Source: Termitomyces sp. T153
Lineage: Eukaryota; Basidiomycota; Agaricomycetes; Agaricales; Lyophyllaceae
NCBI GenBank assembly: GCA_018296165.2
Contig: JACKQL020000015.1
Span: 434,001-498,000, forward strand
Reading direction: 5' to 3'
Length of the DNA stretch: 64,000 bases
Shown: piece after piece, positions 22,018-34,600 of the stretch
Layout: each line of letters opens with the position of its first letter
Numbering within the stretch: position 1 is the first letter of the stretch
The notes under the pieces: model-generated
What the model saw: the letters and a program-made list of their open reading frames with translations, nothing else
What the model was told of the DNA's origin: nothing
Database searches by the model: none
Made by a program: the position numbers and the translations under genes

Positions 22018-25000
22018 ATGGCGCCCGCCGCCTTTCAATCCCTGACCAATGCATATAACAAGCTTGCTGCGTTCAACATCGAGAACCTCTTCGTGCGGAA
22101 GCGCGAGCCGGGCCCTAGGAGAACGGTGTTTGTGAACGAGAACCTGCCTGCTGAGTATCACGATGCCAAAGGCCGTGTCAGGTCCGAGCATGTGTATTCC
22201 ACGAACCAGGTCCTCACGTCCAAGTATACCATAATTACTTTTCTACCCCGGAATTTACTTGAGCAGTTCCGAAGGGTTGCCAATATGTGAGTATGGCGTT
22301 TTGTTCGTTTTGTGGGGTCTGCGGAAAGTGTCTCGTGAATTGGTCCTGCGCTGAGAATGTGGTTGACGCACGACCATGAGTCAATGGGGCTCTATGACTT
22401 ACGAAAGCATCCGCACAGTCTTTAGACGCCAAAAGATTTCATTTCATTTCCCCAAAAAAGTTTACTATAAGTACTTACGTCGCTTTAGCTTCTTCCTCGC
22501 CATTGCCATCCTTCAATTCTTCAACAAATTTTCTACCATCTCCCCGGGCCTCGTCATCCTACCGCTCCTCATCGTTCTCGGAATCACCGCGCTCAAAGAC
22601 GGCTATGAAGACGTCAAGCGGCACCAGTCCGACCGGCGAGTCAATCACACGCCCGTACGTGTCCTCTCGGGCGGCAATTGGGCTAACCCAAACGCAATGG
22701 CCAAGAAAAATCGTACTTTCGTCCGTGGAATGATCCCTACTCGTCTTCGGAAGAAACCCGAAAAGGGTCAACTGGTCAAACCCACCACAGCCTCTGATAT
22801 AATGACCGAGTCCGGGGTAGAACATACGGACGTTGAGTATGATGATGCGCACGAGACTGGGTCCGAGACGGGTCCTGGACTTCATCTCTTTGGCCACCAT
22901 GCGAATCACTCGCGTCCACATTGGCGTAAAGGGATCTGGGAGGACGTGCGCGTTGGTGATTTTGTCAAGATCAAGGATCATGAGCAGCTCCCTGCTGATA
23001 TCCTCATCTGCGCCTCGAGTGAGGAAGAGAACGTCGCATTTGTGGAGACGAAGAACCTAGACGGAGAGACGAACCTCAAGTCCCGGCATGCCTGTGCCCC
23101 GCTTACGCATCTGCGTACTGCAGCCGACTGTGCAGACGTGCGCAACCGCTTCCGTGTCGATGCAGACAGGCCGGATGTGAATATGTATAAGCTCAATGCG
23201 ACGCTGCGGATGGACTCGAAGGATGTGGAGGAGACAGGGAGGAAGAAGGGTGCTGAGGAGACGCACCCCATCGATATGCAGATGACATTGTTGAGAGGTA
23301 CTGTGCTGAGGAACACGGCGTGGGTCATAGGTATCGTCATGTACACCGGCGAAGACACGCGTATTGTCATGAATTCGGGCGGGACCCCTAGCAAGCGGAG
23401 CAAGGTTGAGAGGCAGATGAATCCACAAGTGTACGTCGTTTGTCTGTTGCTATGAGAGTGATGCTTACTTTGTCGGTGCCTAGCTTCATCAACTTGATTA
23501 TCCTCGCGATTATGGCTGTCGTATGTGCCATTGTCGACTCCGTTCTTGAACACCACTACTTCCCACGAAATGCACCCTGGTTGTTCTTAGACAACCAGTC
23601 CGACGACAACCCCTCTATTAACGGTCTCGTTACTTGGGCCTTCGCACTGATCACGTATGTAGAGCTCATATCTTGGTGGGACGTAAAGGGTTTAACTTGA
23701 TATGCTGCTCATCATAGGTTCCAGAACATTGTCCCAATTTCTCTGTATATCTCTATTGAGTTTGTGCGTACTTGCCAGGCTGCGTTCATATATTTCGACT
23801 CGGAAATCTATTACAAAAAGACGGATCAGGCTACGCTTGCTCGGTCGTGGAATCTTTCGGATGATCTGGGACAGATTGAATATATCTTTTCAGATAAGAC
23901 AGGGACATTGACGCAGGTGAACTCTCTCCTTCTCGTCGGTTCGATGCAAGCTAATAAATGTGGTAGAACTCGATGATATTCCGTCAATGTTCCATTGCAG
24001 GCAAAGTATACCATGGAGATACTGACGTCGAGGAAGAATCCAGACATCCATCAGGAATAACCTCAGGAAAAGCCTCCACATCCACATCCCAAACCCTCAC
24101 CATACCCGCCTCCTCATCATCCTCATCATCCTCAACCGCCGCCTCCACCTCATCATCCCCTCCCGTCGCAGCAGACAAACCCTCTGTCGCAACCGTCCCA
24201 GTCACGATGCTACCCCCACGAAGCGCTACCCGCTTCGTCTCTCACTCCCTGACGGACGACCTCCGCGCGGCCGGACACGCCTCCAACCCTGCACGCGCCC
24301 GCACACTTAATGGGTTTTTCACTGTCCTCGCGCTGTGTCACACAGTGTTGACGGGCACCGACCCCGAGACGGGCGCACTTGAGTACAAGGCGCAGAGTCC
24401 AGACGAGGCCGCGCTCGTACAGGCCGCTGCGGACGTGGGGTACGTTTTCCGCGGTCGGGAAGTCGACGTGCTTTCGTTGCAGACCCCGTTTAGCGAGGAC
24501 GATGGGAAGGGCACGCGAATAGAAAGGTATCGTCTTTTGAACATTCTGGAGTTTACGAGTGCGAGGAAGAGGATGAGTGTTGTGGTGAGGAAGATGGATG
24601 AGGATGACGGGAGGGTGTTTTTGTTGTGTAAGGGGGCTGATAATGTTATTTTCGAGAGGCTGAAAGAGGGAGGGGGTGGGGAAGGAGAGGAGAGGGAGGA
24701 AACGGAGAGGCATCTTGGGGAATTTGCGAGTGAGGGATTGAGGACGCTGACATTGGCGTATAAGGTCATTCCTGAAGAGGAGTATGAAGAGTGGAGCGAG
24801 AGGTATCATGAGGCGACTGTGGCGATGGAGGGAAGGGAGGAGAAGATCGAGGCGGTGTCGGATGAATTGGAGAGGGATTTGAGGCTGCTCGGGGCTACTG
24901 CTATTGAGGATAGGCTACAGGATGGAGTGCCGGAAACTATTGCAGATCTGAAGCGCGCTGGGATCAAGATTTGGGTCGCGACTGGTGATAAGCTCGAGAC

Positions 25001-27106
25001 TGCCATTGGTGCGTTCGAGTTTAAACCGTATCTGTTATATGTAATAAACTGATGTACTTCACACTAGCCATTGGCCATAGCACGAACCTCATTGGGCGCG
25101 AATCAAACATCATCGTGATACGAGGGGACAGTGGCGGGCGTCCAGTTTACCAGCAGATGGCACACGCCGCCGAAGAGTTTTTCCCTGAAGCTAATCTCCT
25201 CCCCTCAGACGTCGATTATCCTCCACCTCGATACTCGACGTCCTCACGCACCGATTATCAACTTCGTCGTATCAATACAGGCCTCTCTTCGATTGTTGGG
25301 TCGAACAACGGGGAGCGCCCTGGTGGGTTTGTGCTTGTGATTGATGGTTCGGCGCTAGAGCATGCTTTGGCTGATGATGAGCACAAGAGCTTATTGTTGA
25401 GGCTGGCAACACTCTGTGAGGGCGTTGTGTGTTGTCGCGTGTCGCCTTTGCAGAAGGCGTTGATTGTGAGGCTTGTGAAGAATGGGTTGGGTGTGATGAC
25501 GCTGGCAATTGGGGATGGTGCGAATGATGTTAGTATGATTCAGGTACGTGGTCTGGCCTCGACTCAATTCAAGGCAGCTTATGATGTATCTCGTAATAGT
25601 CGGCTGACGTCGGTGTTGGTATTTCGGGTGAAGAGGGGCTGCAGGCCGTCAATTCATCCGATTATGCCATCGCACAGTTCCGTTTCTTGAAACGACTGCT
25701 ATTGGTCCACGGTCATTGGTCTTATGCCCGAAACGGAAACATGTACGTCGTCGTCATCACACCTTTCTTTCCGTACAGTAGCTGATCAGATTTGTTCTGT
25801 GTAGGATTTTGAACTTCTTTTACAAGAATATCGTGTGTATTGGTGTTCTCTGGTGGTTCCAGATCTACTGTGGATGGAGCTCAAACTATGCTTTTGAATA
25901 CACCTTTCTTCTTTTCTGGAATTCCTTCTGGACTATTGCTCCTGTCATTGCTATCGGAATATTTGACCGCATCGTTGGTACGTATGAATATTCACAATAT
26001 ATTGTCAGAGATTCATAAGGTAGCAGATGCACATGTCCTCATGGACCTACCCGAGCTATATCGATATGGACGGGAGGGCAGATGGTTCGGGCTTAAGTGG
26101 TTTACTGTATATATGCTTGATGCTGTTTTCCAGGTATGTTGATTTTCCTTCCGTATACATTTCATTGTCTGACATGTTTTCAGTCAGCCATTATCTTTTT
26201 CCTCATTCTCTATGCCTATTTCTCGCCTTCTGCCCGCACGGACGGTTGGCAGGTGGCGCTCAATGAGTTCTCAACGGCAAGTCTTCCTTTCTTTTCGGAA
26301 TTGCTACCCTTGCTCATCCTTCTACTCGTCAGACCATGGTGTTCTCTGCAGTTCTAGCCGCTAATCTTTTTAATGGTCTCAACACGAACGTCTGGACGGG
26401 CTGGGTCTTCTTTGCTGTATTCCTTGGTATCGTCCTCATCCTTCTTTACACTGTATAGCTTGTTATTTTTTTTTCATCGTAACCCAGGCTCACGTTTCCA
26501 TGATAGGCTGTCTATGCTTCTATTTCGCCTGGTTGGTTCGTTACTCCAATGTACGGATACAACCACTTTCTTTGGCCCTCGGCATACTTCTGGCTGTGTT
26601 TGCCTCTCACTGTCTGTCTTGCTTTGGCTCCGCGGTACATTGCCAAAGCATGGAAGTTTGGTTTTTCCCCAGACGATATCGACATCATGCGGTACATCGG
26701 CAAGACGGAGCCGGAACGCGACATCGCCAAGGATGCGTATATCTCGACATCGAGCTCAACGCGTCAATTTGCTCGCCCTTCATCATCACGACGGACATCA
26801 CATACTAGCCTTGCCTCTGAGCGTCCACCTCGGCCATCCTTCGATCCACGAAATGGCAGTAGAACCGACATGTCAACAGGCATGCGGTCAGTACATCGAG
26901 GATTCGATTTCTCGATGGAGGAGGGTGGCGTTGCGATGCAACGGATACAAACCAACTTGTCCGAGCGTCGTGAAAGCAGTCGTAACCTCGCCGCTACGAC
27001 AAAACAAAATACGAACGGGAATAGACGACGTGGAACGCTTCGTCATGTATTCTCTGTGCGACGAGGCTTTTTACGGAAGAAGCCTTCGACATCAGATGGA
27101 CGATAA
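22018..27106 (+). CDS. P4-type ATPase, phospholipid flippase (Dnf1/Dnf2-like)
   Basis: Twelve exons: 22018-22286, 22489-23430, 23484-23654, 23718-23916, 23967-25008, 25068-25543, 25600-25742, 25805-25977, 26024-26133, 26184-26276, 26333-26452, 26507-27106, giving 1445 residues. P4 hallmarks: [17 protein letters not shown] at the first membrane pair, A-domain LDGETN (near residue 280), phosphorylation site DKTGTLT (near 520), [23 protein letters not shown], and a final set of membrane helices. A long insertion between helix 2 and the A domain resembles Dnf1/2 more than Drs2 or Neo1. The enzyme moves aminophospholipids from the outer or lumenal leaflet to the cytosolic one, with a Cdc50-type subunit not in this window. 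Intron 10 (26277-26332) uses a GC donor (GCAAGT). The C-terminal tail is basic and Ser/Arg-rich. The start is set by the ATG after the pyrimidine tract. Confidence 0.93.
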
Positions 27107-27329
27107 TCCGTCGCGTGCTTCAGTAAATTTTTGTTCTCCCTCGGCATTGTTACCAATCGGGCTATCGTATAATTTAATCAGATCAAGCTACATATCTATT
27201 ATCACTGCATTTTCTATCCTTACTTATGTGTACTGTCGTGCGTATTGTATAAATTTTTCTCATCAGAAGTATTGATAATGGTGTCAAAAGTTAAGAGACA
27301 GAGGCTCAGATTTCTTGCGTTTATAACAA

Positions 27330-27424
27330 GGCGCTATAGCCAAGTGGTTACGGCGACAGATTAGAATCTTAGGTCATTCATCTGTTCCTCTTTGAGGGCG
27401 CAGGTTCAAATCCTGCTGGCGTCG
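27330..27424 (+). tRNA. tRNA-Ser(AGA) with intron
   Basis: Same body as the two genes at 19 kb: GGCGCTATAGCCAAGTGG start, long variable arm, T arm GCAGG-TTCAAAT-CCTGC and G discriminator. The anticodon loop is TT-AGA-A followed by an intron of about 13 nt. A T-rich stretch follows at 27426-27434. It lies 224 bp downstream of the flippase stop, on the same strand. Confidence 0.92.
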
Positions 27425-28375
27425 TATTCTTTTGTTCGCTCTTCAGCTTTTTTCGATTTCAAGAAAACTTTTTTTCTGCACTGGATCGTCGCAATCATTG
27501 ATCACGAAATATCAAAAATTTAGACCTTATAATCAAATTGTTTAATTTTCTTGACGCAAAAATGCAATGATGTCATGTCTGTCTGGGATATGCCGAGCCC
27601 GCCGATCCCAACAGTTCTCCAGCTTACATATCAACAACCATCCAGCTTCTATCTTTACTATAAATGGGGCCTCAAGAGCTTCAAGTATGTATCTGAATTT
27701 CCTGTTTGTTGACTCAGATGCAGCTCGCTGATGACCTAACGTATACGACGAACGTATACTTGTCATATGATCTAGAAAGTTAACGCAGAATACTTATTCT
27801 CAATGAATGTGGATGCCTTTTCTCGTTCGCCTGTCATCAATGGACCGATAAGATTGCACTGGAAAGCTTAAAAGTCATCTAGTTCCGAATGAGCCTTCTG
27901 GTTCTACTGGTTCTGCAAAACATGGCGTACGAAAGACTCGAGAATCCTGGTCGGCCCTATTTGGAGGACTTTTATGTGGGAACAAACGGCATCAAATGCA
28001 TCGCGAGTTCCATCGTTGAATATAGGCAGGAGATCGTAAGGAGGCGCCAAACATGGTATAGCTTTACCAGCGGTTCTTGGTTCCGTGAACTATCGATAGC
28101 AACGCGTCTGTGAAATAAATATCGCTCCGCAGGCTTACTGCTTGCCATAGCACAGCTGGTTCAAGATGCCGATCTCGACAAAAGATAACTTCAGGTATCA
28201 AGTGACGACTGCTACCTTTTCAGAGATGAAGATAAAGGAAACTTCGGTCAGCACGAGAGCGACAATCATTTCCCGTCTAGTCGTCGGATCAACGGAACCG
28301 ATCGTTTGGAATGGTAACTTCCTGTGTGGCGCAACGAAGTAAGCCTGTACCAGCTCAACAAGAAATCGCATGAAT
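27425..28375. other. Intergenic region, no supported gene
   Basis: A 74-codon frame at 27889-28113 (plus) begins with a hydrophobic MSLLVLLVLQ segment but has no homology that I recognise and no splice partners. I do not call it a gene. The rest has only short frames. Confidence 0.4.
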
Positions 28376-28415
28376 GCAATTGACGCGTCGAAGTTTCAGT
28401 CAACGCGTCAATTGC
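28376..28415. promoter_or_regulatory. Inverted repeat with paired ACGCGT sites upstream of the HMG-box gene
   Basis: Thirteen-base arms, GCAATTGACGCGT at 28376-28388 and ACGCGTCAATTGC at 28403-28415, are exact reverse complements separated by 14 nt. Each carries ACGCGT, the MluI cell-cycle box bound by MBF (Mbp1/Swi6) in fungi. The site is about 210 bp upstream of the HMG-box start codon. The palindrome is seen directly; the MBF role is inference. Confidence 0.5.
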
Positions 28416-28623
28416 TGAATCTAGGTTTGTTTAATCTCAACCCATTGTTCTCCGTGTGACAATTTGAAAGTGGCCGCCTTTAACAGTGATACCCCACGTG
28501 TAGAAACACGTCCACTAGGCCAAATAGTCCTACTACAAATTCCGAATTCTGGTCGTACCAACCAACCGCCATCTCCACCATTCTGATACCGCACCTCTCA
28601 GTCATCTCCGTCCGTAGTTCGAT

Positions 28624-30459
28624 ATGGAGACCAACAATCAATCTATCGACGCTCACGGCAACCATATACCCCGCCCTAGTAACAGCTTCATGTTGTACAG
28701 CAAAGACAAGCGACCCTTGTTACAAGGAAACGCGAGGGATAAATCCAAGCTTATTGGTGAGCTGTGGCACGTGGAGCTAGCGGATGTTAGGGCCCATTAC
28801 GAACGGCGCGCCGAGGACGAGAAGAAAAGGCACGCTGAGAAGTACCCGGACTACGTGTTTCATCCTCAAAAGAAGCATAAGGGACAAACCCGAGTCCGGA
28901 AGAGGGCGAAGAGCCAGGCCAAGATGCAGTCGGGGCTGTCGCTGAATATGGGGATGCCCATGGCCAAAAGAAACATGCCGGGCTATGAGGTTGGTGTCGC
29001 TAGCCCGTTGACTGTATCCTCTCCAGAAAGTTCGGGACCTCTCACCCCTCGCGACATCTCCCCCGTGTTGGCTACACCGTCCGTTCCCATCTCCCAGCCC
29101 ATACTTGGAGCACCTCTCAAGTATGTCACTGTCTATGAGGTAGCGATCGCACCCTGTTCCTTAATCCTGTCCATCAATTTAATTTCAATGCTTAGGTGAA
29201 TGGAAAAGGCGAGGGTAAAGAAAGGGCCAGGGACACTGTTCTCTTCTACAACTTGGCCTCCCTACCTTCTCAGCCTGGCCGATCCTTGACATACAACAAT
29301 GTGCCGGCTAGATTGATTTCTGAAACTGTCATCAACCACTCCACTGTTGAGACATCGGACATATCCGCCTTTGACGCCTCCCACGAAGGTGCCAACAATA
29401 TATCTGTTAAACAGTCCGTTCAAGTAAGTACATATTTTTGAACCTAGAAATCCGTTTCTCACACAAGGATAGGTGAACCCCAACAAGCGGACAACGGGAG
29501 TGTCTGTCTTCAGATTCGGTTTCGGTCAAAACGCGAACTTTCAACCCGTCTTTTCAGATTCATTTGTGCCTTCCGCTTCCGTCGACAATACTGGCACGTC
29601 GACTTCGTCCGCCACCGTTATCCCTTCCACTCCCAATCCCACTAAGCTCCTTGCCGATCACCATACCAGTCGTAAGGTAACCGAAACGGTCGGAAGCGGT
29701 ACCTCTCGAATCGATAATGTCAATACCAGTGTTCAAGGCTCCCAGGCTTCGCCTGTCCTACCATCTTCTCTACCTCCCTCCGCTTTCATCAAGAATCCTG
29801 CCGTGTCGAGTTCCTCGCCCGCCATCAACCATCTCACTCCCATTCAGCTCCTGTCTGCTTACTACGCCGGCCGTGAAACTTCTGCTGAACGGGTTACCAA
29901 CAATACTACTCATGGAACATTCCCTGAAGCGACCACCGAGATTAACAGTATGCCCAATCCCTCGGTCTTGATTGCCGACCGTGGTGCATCGAACTTCTGC
30001 GTCACTCCGAGGTCTACTGCTGCTGTCCAAGCTTCAACCTTCTCATCTCTGGCTGAGTACAATGTTGTCCCTCAGGCCCCATTCAATAGGCTTGCTGGAC
30101 AAACCAACAAGAATTTCTTTGGTAGATATCGTAGTATGAACGTAAGTCCTGTTCAGTATGGTTTCCCTGTTATTCAAGCCTCACAACTTAATCTCCAGGA
30201 GGCTGCCGCTGCCTTTGTACATGCATGGCTATCTCGAGGTGGGATCCAGGAGGCGTGTGCTCAAATCGCCCAAATCGAGAAGTTTGTCAAAGAAGTCAAC
30301 GGTCGGGAAGCTCAGAGTGGCGCCCCAGCCCCTGCTATGAAAACGCTGCACTTATATTCCAACAACGCCTACTGTGGTGGCCATCGGACCAGTGTTGGTG
30401 GTCTCTCCGTGTCGAATGCTCCTTACGCAGGTCCTGCCCGGATCCAGTTTCCGCAATGA
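28624..30459 (+). CDS. HMG-box transcription factor
   Basis: Exons 28624-29139, 29196-29423, 29473-30141 and 30199-30459 give about 557 residues. The HMG box is at residues 14-76: IPRPSNSFMLYSKDKRPLL, then KLIGELWHVE, YERRAEDEKKRHAEKYPDY, ending in a basic patch KKHKGQTRVRKRAK. This is the sequence-specific (MATA/SOX-like) subtype that bends DNA in the minor groove. The rest is low-complexity Ser/Pro/Thr-rich without a second domain. The third intron (30142-30198, 57 nt) has no in-frame stop and may be retained. The 3' end is uncertain: after the stop at 30459, repeated segments in another frame (FPGSDYPYASLQ; YPNASFQ) suggest a missed intron or a frameshift. Nothing nearby (pheromone, receptor, homeodomain) suggests a mating-type locus. 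Confidence 0.8.
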
Positions 30460-31669
30460 GTTTCCAGGATCTGATTATCCCTATGCCAGCCTTCAAATCA
30501 TCTTTTCTGCCCCTCGACCCAACTTCCGTAATGAGTCTCCAGGATCAGACATCCTCTTCTAACCAAATTCATCTGTCACTCACTGGGCATCCTACCATCC
30601 CGCAGGTGTCAAGACCGGTGGATGCTCCTAATGCTGGTCTTCCCCCAGAACCAAGCGTTTCCGGAATTAAGCTATCCCAATGCTAGCTTTCAAATCATCT
30701 TCTCTGTGCATCCTCTACTATCCAAGCATCCTATCATCCTGCAGCACATATCCCACTGTCATTACTTGCACATATTTCTTCTTCAGTCATATTCAAGGTA
30801 TACCATGTAGCTGTATCATCATCATATCATCGGTGTCATCATCTCAGGTTTAGTATATAGTATATAGTCAGATCATCATTGTCACCACCATCTCCTACAA
30901 TCCGCCCACTGCCATTATCTCTTCCTCCCGATTCCATTATTCGATCGTTGCTGCTCTCATTTCTCATTATCTCATCACAGTTATTTAGTACTAACCACCT
31001 CACAGAGTTTTGTATAATCTAGTTTAGCTGCCTTCCGGAATGAAATATATCAATGTGTTGAAAATGGGTTAGTCTCATGTGTGTGAAAACTCGAGCTAAG
31101 CTAATAATAATCATCGTGTGAGCCATGTCATACTAGGCTGTATAGTATTTAACAGGGACGGAGATTTACAACAATTTGTGCACCACAACTAGGGGAAAAA
31201 TCTGTACATTGTTGGTCAAAACCTGTCTGGAAGCGCAGCCCGTCGTGGCTGGTGGTTAAACCTAATCACTTCTGGCGGTGAGAAAGCGTTGTCTTCGCGG
31301 GTAAAGAAGACAAAACGACGTAATCATGGAGCACTGGATACACTAGATGGCAATCCCCATGTCGAATGGGGACAAGATAAATGAATAAAGATTCAACGAA
31401 AACCATCGACTCCTGCCTCGCACCAAAAACACTCAGGAAGATAGACAGTCGCGAGTCGAATAGGTCCTTTCCGCTGTGGCGCATATGATCATTTGTAGAA
31501 CTTCCTAAGGAACTGTCGGTTTCATTGAGAGGAAAACGGTTATGATCAGCGCGGTCTTGGTATTATAGAAATCACAAGATAGGTCATACAGATAAATACA
31601 GATAAAGAGTACAGGAGCAAATAAGTATCCAAAAAAAAGACGATCGGTATGCAGCCAAAACCTCGAGGT
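30460..31669. other. Convergent intergenic region between HMG-box gene and FAN1
   Basis: Contains imperfect repeats at about 30450-30550 and 30660-30715 (see the HMG-box entry), TCA-rich microsatellite-like DNA around 30810-30960, and no supported gene. Confidence 0.45.
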
Positions 31670-34600
31670 CTAGCATGCAGATATCATACCGTTGGGCTGC
31701 GGAGATTGCTCAAGTTTCTGCTTTTTAAGTGGCGGAATCATGACTTCGGCTTGATTCGGGCATCGCAAAATAGATGCAGCAGATGGGGAACTTGGGGGAA
31801 TCGTAGAGGAATGGATAGTTGGCAACAGATCAGCATTCTCGTCCGGTGGCCGCCGGCGCTTCCTGGGGCCTGGAGAGGACCCATATGACTTGTCCTTGTC
31901 ATGCAGGTGGTCGTGGGAGTCAAGACTGTCGAAGTCCATCTCGACATTGGAACTAGCCGGTATTTTTCTCTTGCCTTTAGAGCTACGCAGCGTCCCTGCT
32001 TTCTTCGCCGAAGATTTAGGCAGCGGCTTGTCTTTATCAAGCACTTTGCAAATCTCGACGTTGGCACCCGCCCCAATCAGAGAATCAAACCAGAGCTAAT
32101 AAGCAAGACGATCAACCTTGCGTCAAGAACTAAAGCTGATCAACGCACCTTCTGGTTCTCTGAAGGGCTATCTCCAGGACCTTTAACTTCCACAAACTTA
32201 CAGATCTTTGTCGTGGTTTTCCACACAATTAGGTCAGGCACCCCACTACTACGACCAGCGTAGTCCTCGCAAAACAGTCGACAGATGATGGCTAGCGATT
32301 CCCCTCCGAGGCACTGCCAGAGCAAATCAGAACATCACTGACTTAATTAAGACTGAGTGTCTGACTGACCTCGACAATATCAAGCAGATCCTCCTTTGGA
32401 CAAATGTCCCAACGAACACCAATGCACCAAGTATTCTTCTCTCTGTAAAGGTCATCATGATGCTCGACAATCTCCCAAGCTCGACCTTTCTGTTGGATCT
32501 CTTGTAGCCTCGTGTCAATGAGACCCTTTCGCGCGCGATAAAAAGAATCGTGTGCTAAATCCAGAGGAGCGGTTTGATGCATAGTCTCAAAAGCTCCGGG
32601 CACGTCGGTGAAAATGATATCCCAGAAGAGAAGCGCGAACAGAGTGGTTAAGATCCTCGTTTCGGAGTGAAAGCTGGAAGAGAATTCGAGGATCAGTTTG
32701 ATTCACAGTGGCACCAATAAGCAAGGTCGCACCCTTTATAGCCTAAATCTTCGTAATACTGAAGAGCTCTACACTCAACGTTGATCTGCTCGCCGTTGCG
32801 GCCACGCCACAGGGACTTGCCCTTCCACTTCCGGACGGTAGGTTTCTCGGCCTGAAAGATGGTGAGTTCGAGAGCATACCGGTGGAAATGCACCAATATC
32901 TTACAGATGCGGGGTTCTTAGCGTCGGCAGATGTTTTACCGTTGGTGACTTTCGGAGAGAAATATATCCGAAGGCCATTTTCCTTGCCTTTGATGGGACG
33001 TCCATGGACATCCAGCTCAAGACTGTTGTCGGACTTTGTTATTCTCTCGGCAAAGAATTGAACTTCCTCTGCCTTCCTCAATTCGCCGCTACAAAAGGAT
33101 CGATGTTCTTCAGCAACCTTCAACTGCTTCTCAAGTCTCATCAATCTCCGGACAAGGCTTGGGCGATAGACTAGGTGGTAGAGCAGTTATCAGAATGGTT
33201 GATTATGTGTTCAATGACAGACCTACTCAAGTGAGTATCTTCGTCATTCAATGCCTCCTTGATGCCTTCCATGGCTTGACGAAGCACATACAAATCCTTC
33301 TTCTTTTCCTCTGGATTTGGACTCCAGCACAGATAATTAGTGTGCAAAAGTGCCCGCCTCTCATACCACCTGGCCCGCCTGCCTTGACGCCAAAAGTTTT
33401 GTTGCAGCAAGGCCTCTAGAACAGCGTTCTCCTCGGCGTGAAGCTTTAACGCCGCAAGGGCTTGCATGGCGTGGCCGAAGATACGGGTATAGACAAAACC
33501 TAGCAAGATTGAGTTTTATGACAAAGGTATTAATAGTGTCCTACCCGGCTCAAATCGTTCTAGGCCAGGGGACCTCGCCTTGGCACCCTGCCCCTGCCTT
33601 TTTGCAACAAGCTCCTTCCATTTGGGGAAGACATGTTCATCAAAGACTTTCTTTATTCTTCGCGCCGTCTGGATTTTCAAGGGTTCTTCAGGCTCCGGAA
33701 CAGCCTCATCTTCCTGATTATCCTCCTCGTCCTTGCCTGGGACAGGACTCTCGGTAAAACGAGTAGCACTCAGTGGAGTCCAGAGGGGCGTAGTTAGAGT
33801 CCGTCCTCGGCTAGGTGGAACAGGCGTGACAAATTTGTTCTGATGCACAATAGTGGGTGCTGGGGTCTTGGTTGAGGGTCGACCAGGTGATGGAGGTTCA
33901 AGCTCGGTCTGAATAGCAGACTCAAGTCTCAGAGCTTCGAAATAATCCATTAGCTCCTCACGGGAGGGCCAAATCATACTATCTCTTGTGAAGGCGTATT
34001 CGGGGTAACTGCGTTTCTTGAAAGAGATCAGGAGAGATGGTACAAGTAGAGATTTAGGATATTCGGTAGATCTTTCATAGATGACGTTTAGCCGTGCAAC
34101 GAGCCAGTAGAGATCGACATTGACTCGCACACTTCTTCCTGCGTGAAAGCGGAGCTGTAGGTAGATAGGAAAGTACTGAAGAACGTCTTACCAAGCTTAG
34201 CTAGAGCCATTTGTAAGAGACGCTTCTCTTGAGTTTCCGGTTTAGCTTTCGTCCTTCCATTGAAAGTAAGTAAAGTCTGCTTGAGGCTGTCTCTCGACTG
34301 CATATTCCGTCTATTGCTGCCCTTGAGATCGAAACCAAGAGGCTGTTGAGTAGAGGCATATAGAAATAAGGAATAGATTATGGCATCTTTCTGGAGAAAG
34401 GAGTAAGGACATGAGATATTGGAGGGCGGGCGGAAAATTATTTACGTTCATTTTTTCTGGTTTGATTTTGGTCTCCTTGACAAGCTCACGAAGTTGGTCA
34501 TTGCTCAGCTTCTTGAGCACTTCCTCTAATCCCATGGAAGTTTCGTCTTCAAGAAAGAAACTGAAATTTGGCTCGTACGGTGGCTCATCGCGAAACTGTA

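Noticed and set aside
27889..28113. 74-codon frame with hydrophobic start as a small secreted protein
   Set aside because: No clear signal cleavage site, no cysteine pattern, no support from neighbours.
28624..30459. HMG-box gene as a mating-type locus
   Set aside because: Agaricomycete mating loci carry homeodomain or pheromone/receptor genes, and none is nearby; an ordinary HMG regulator is more likely.
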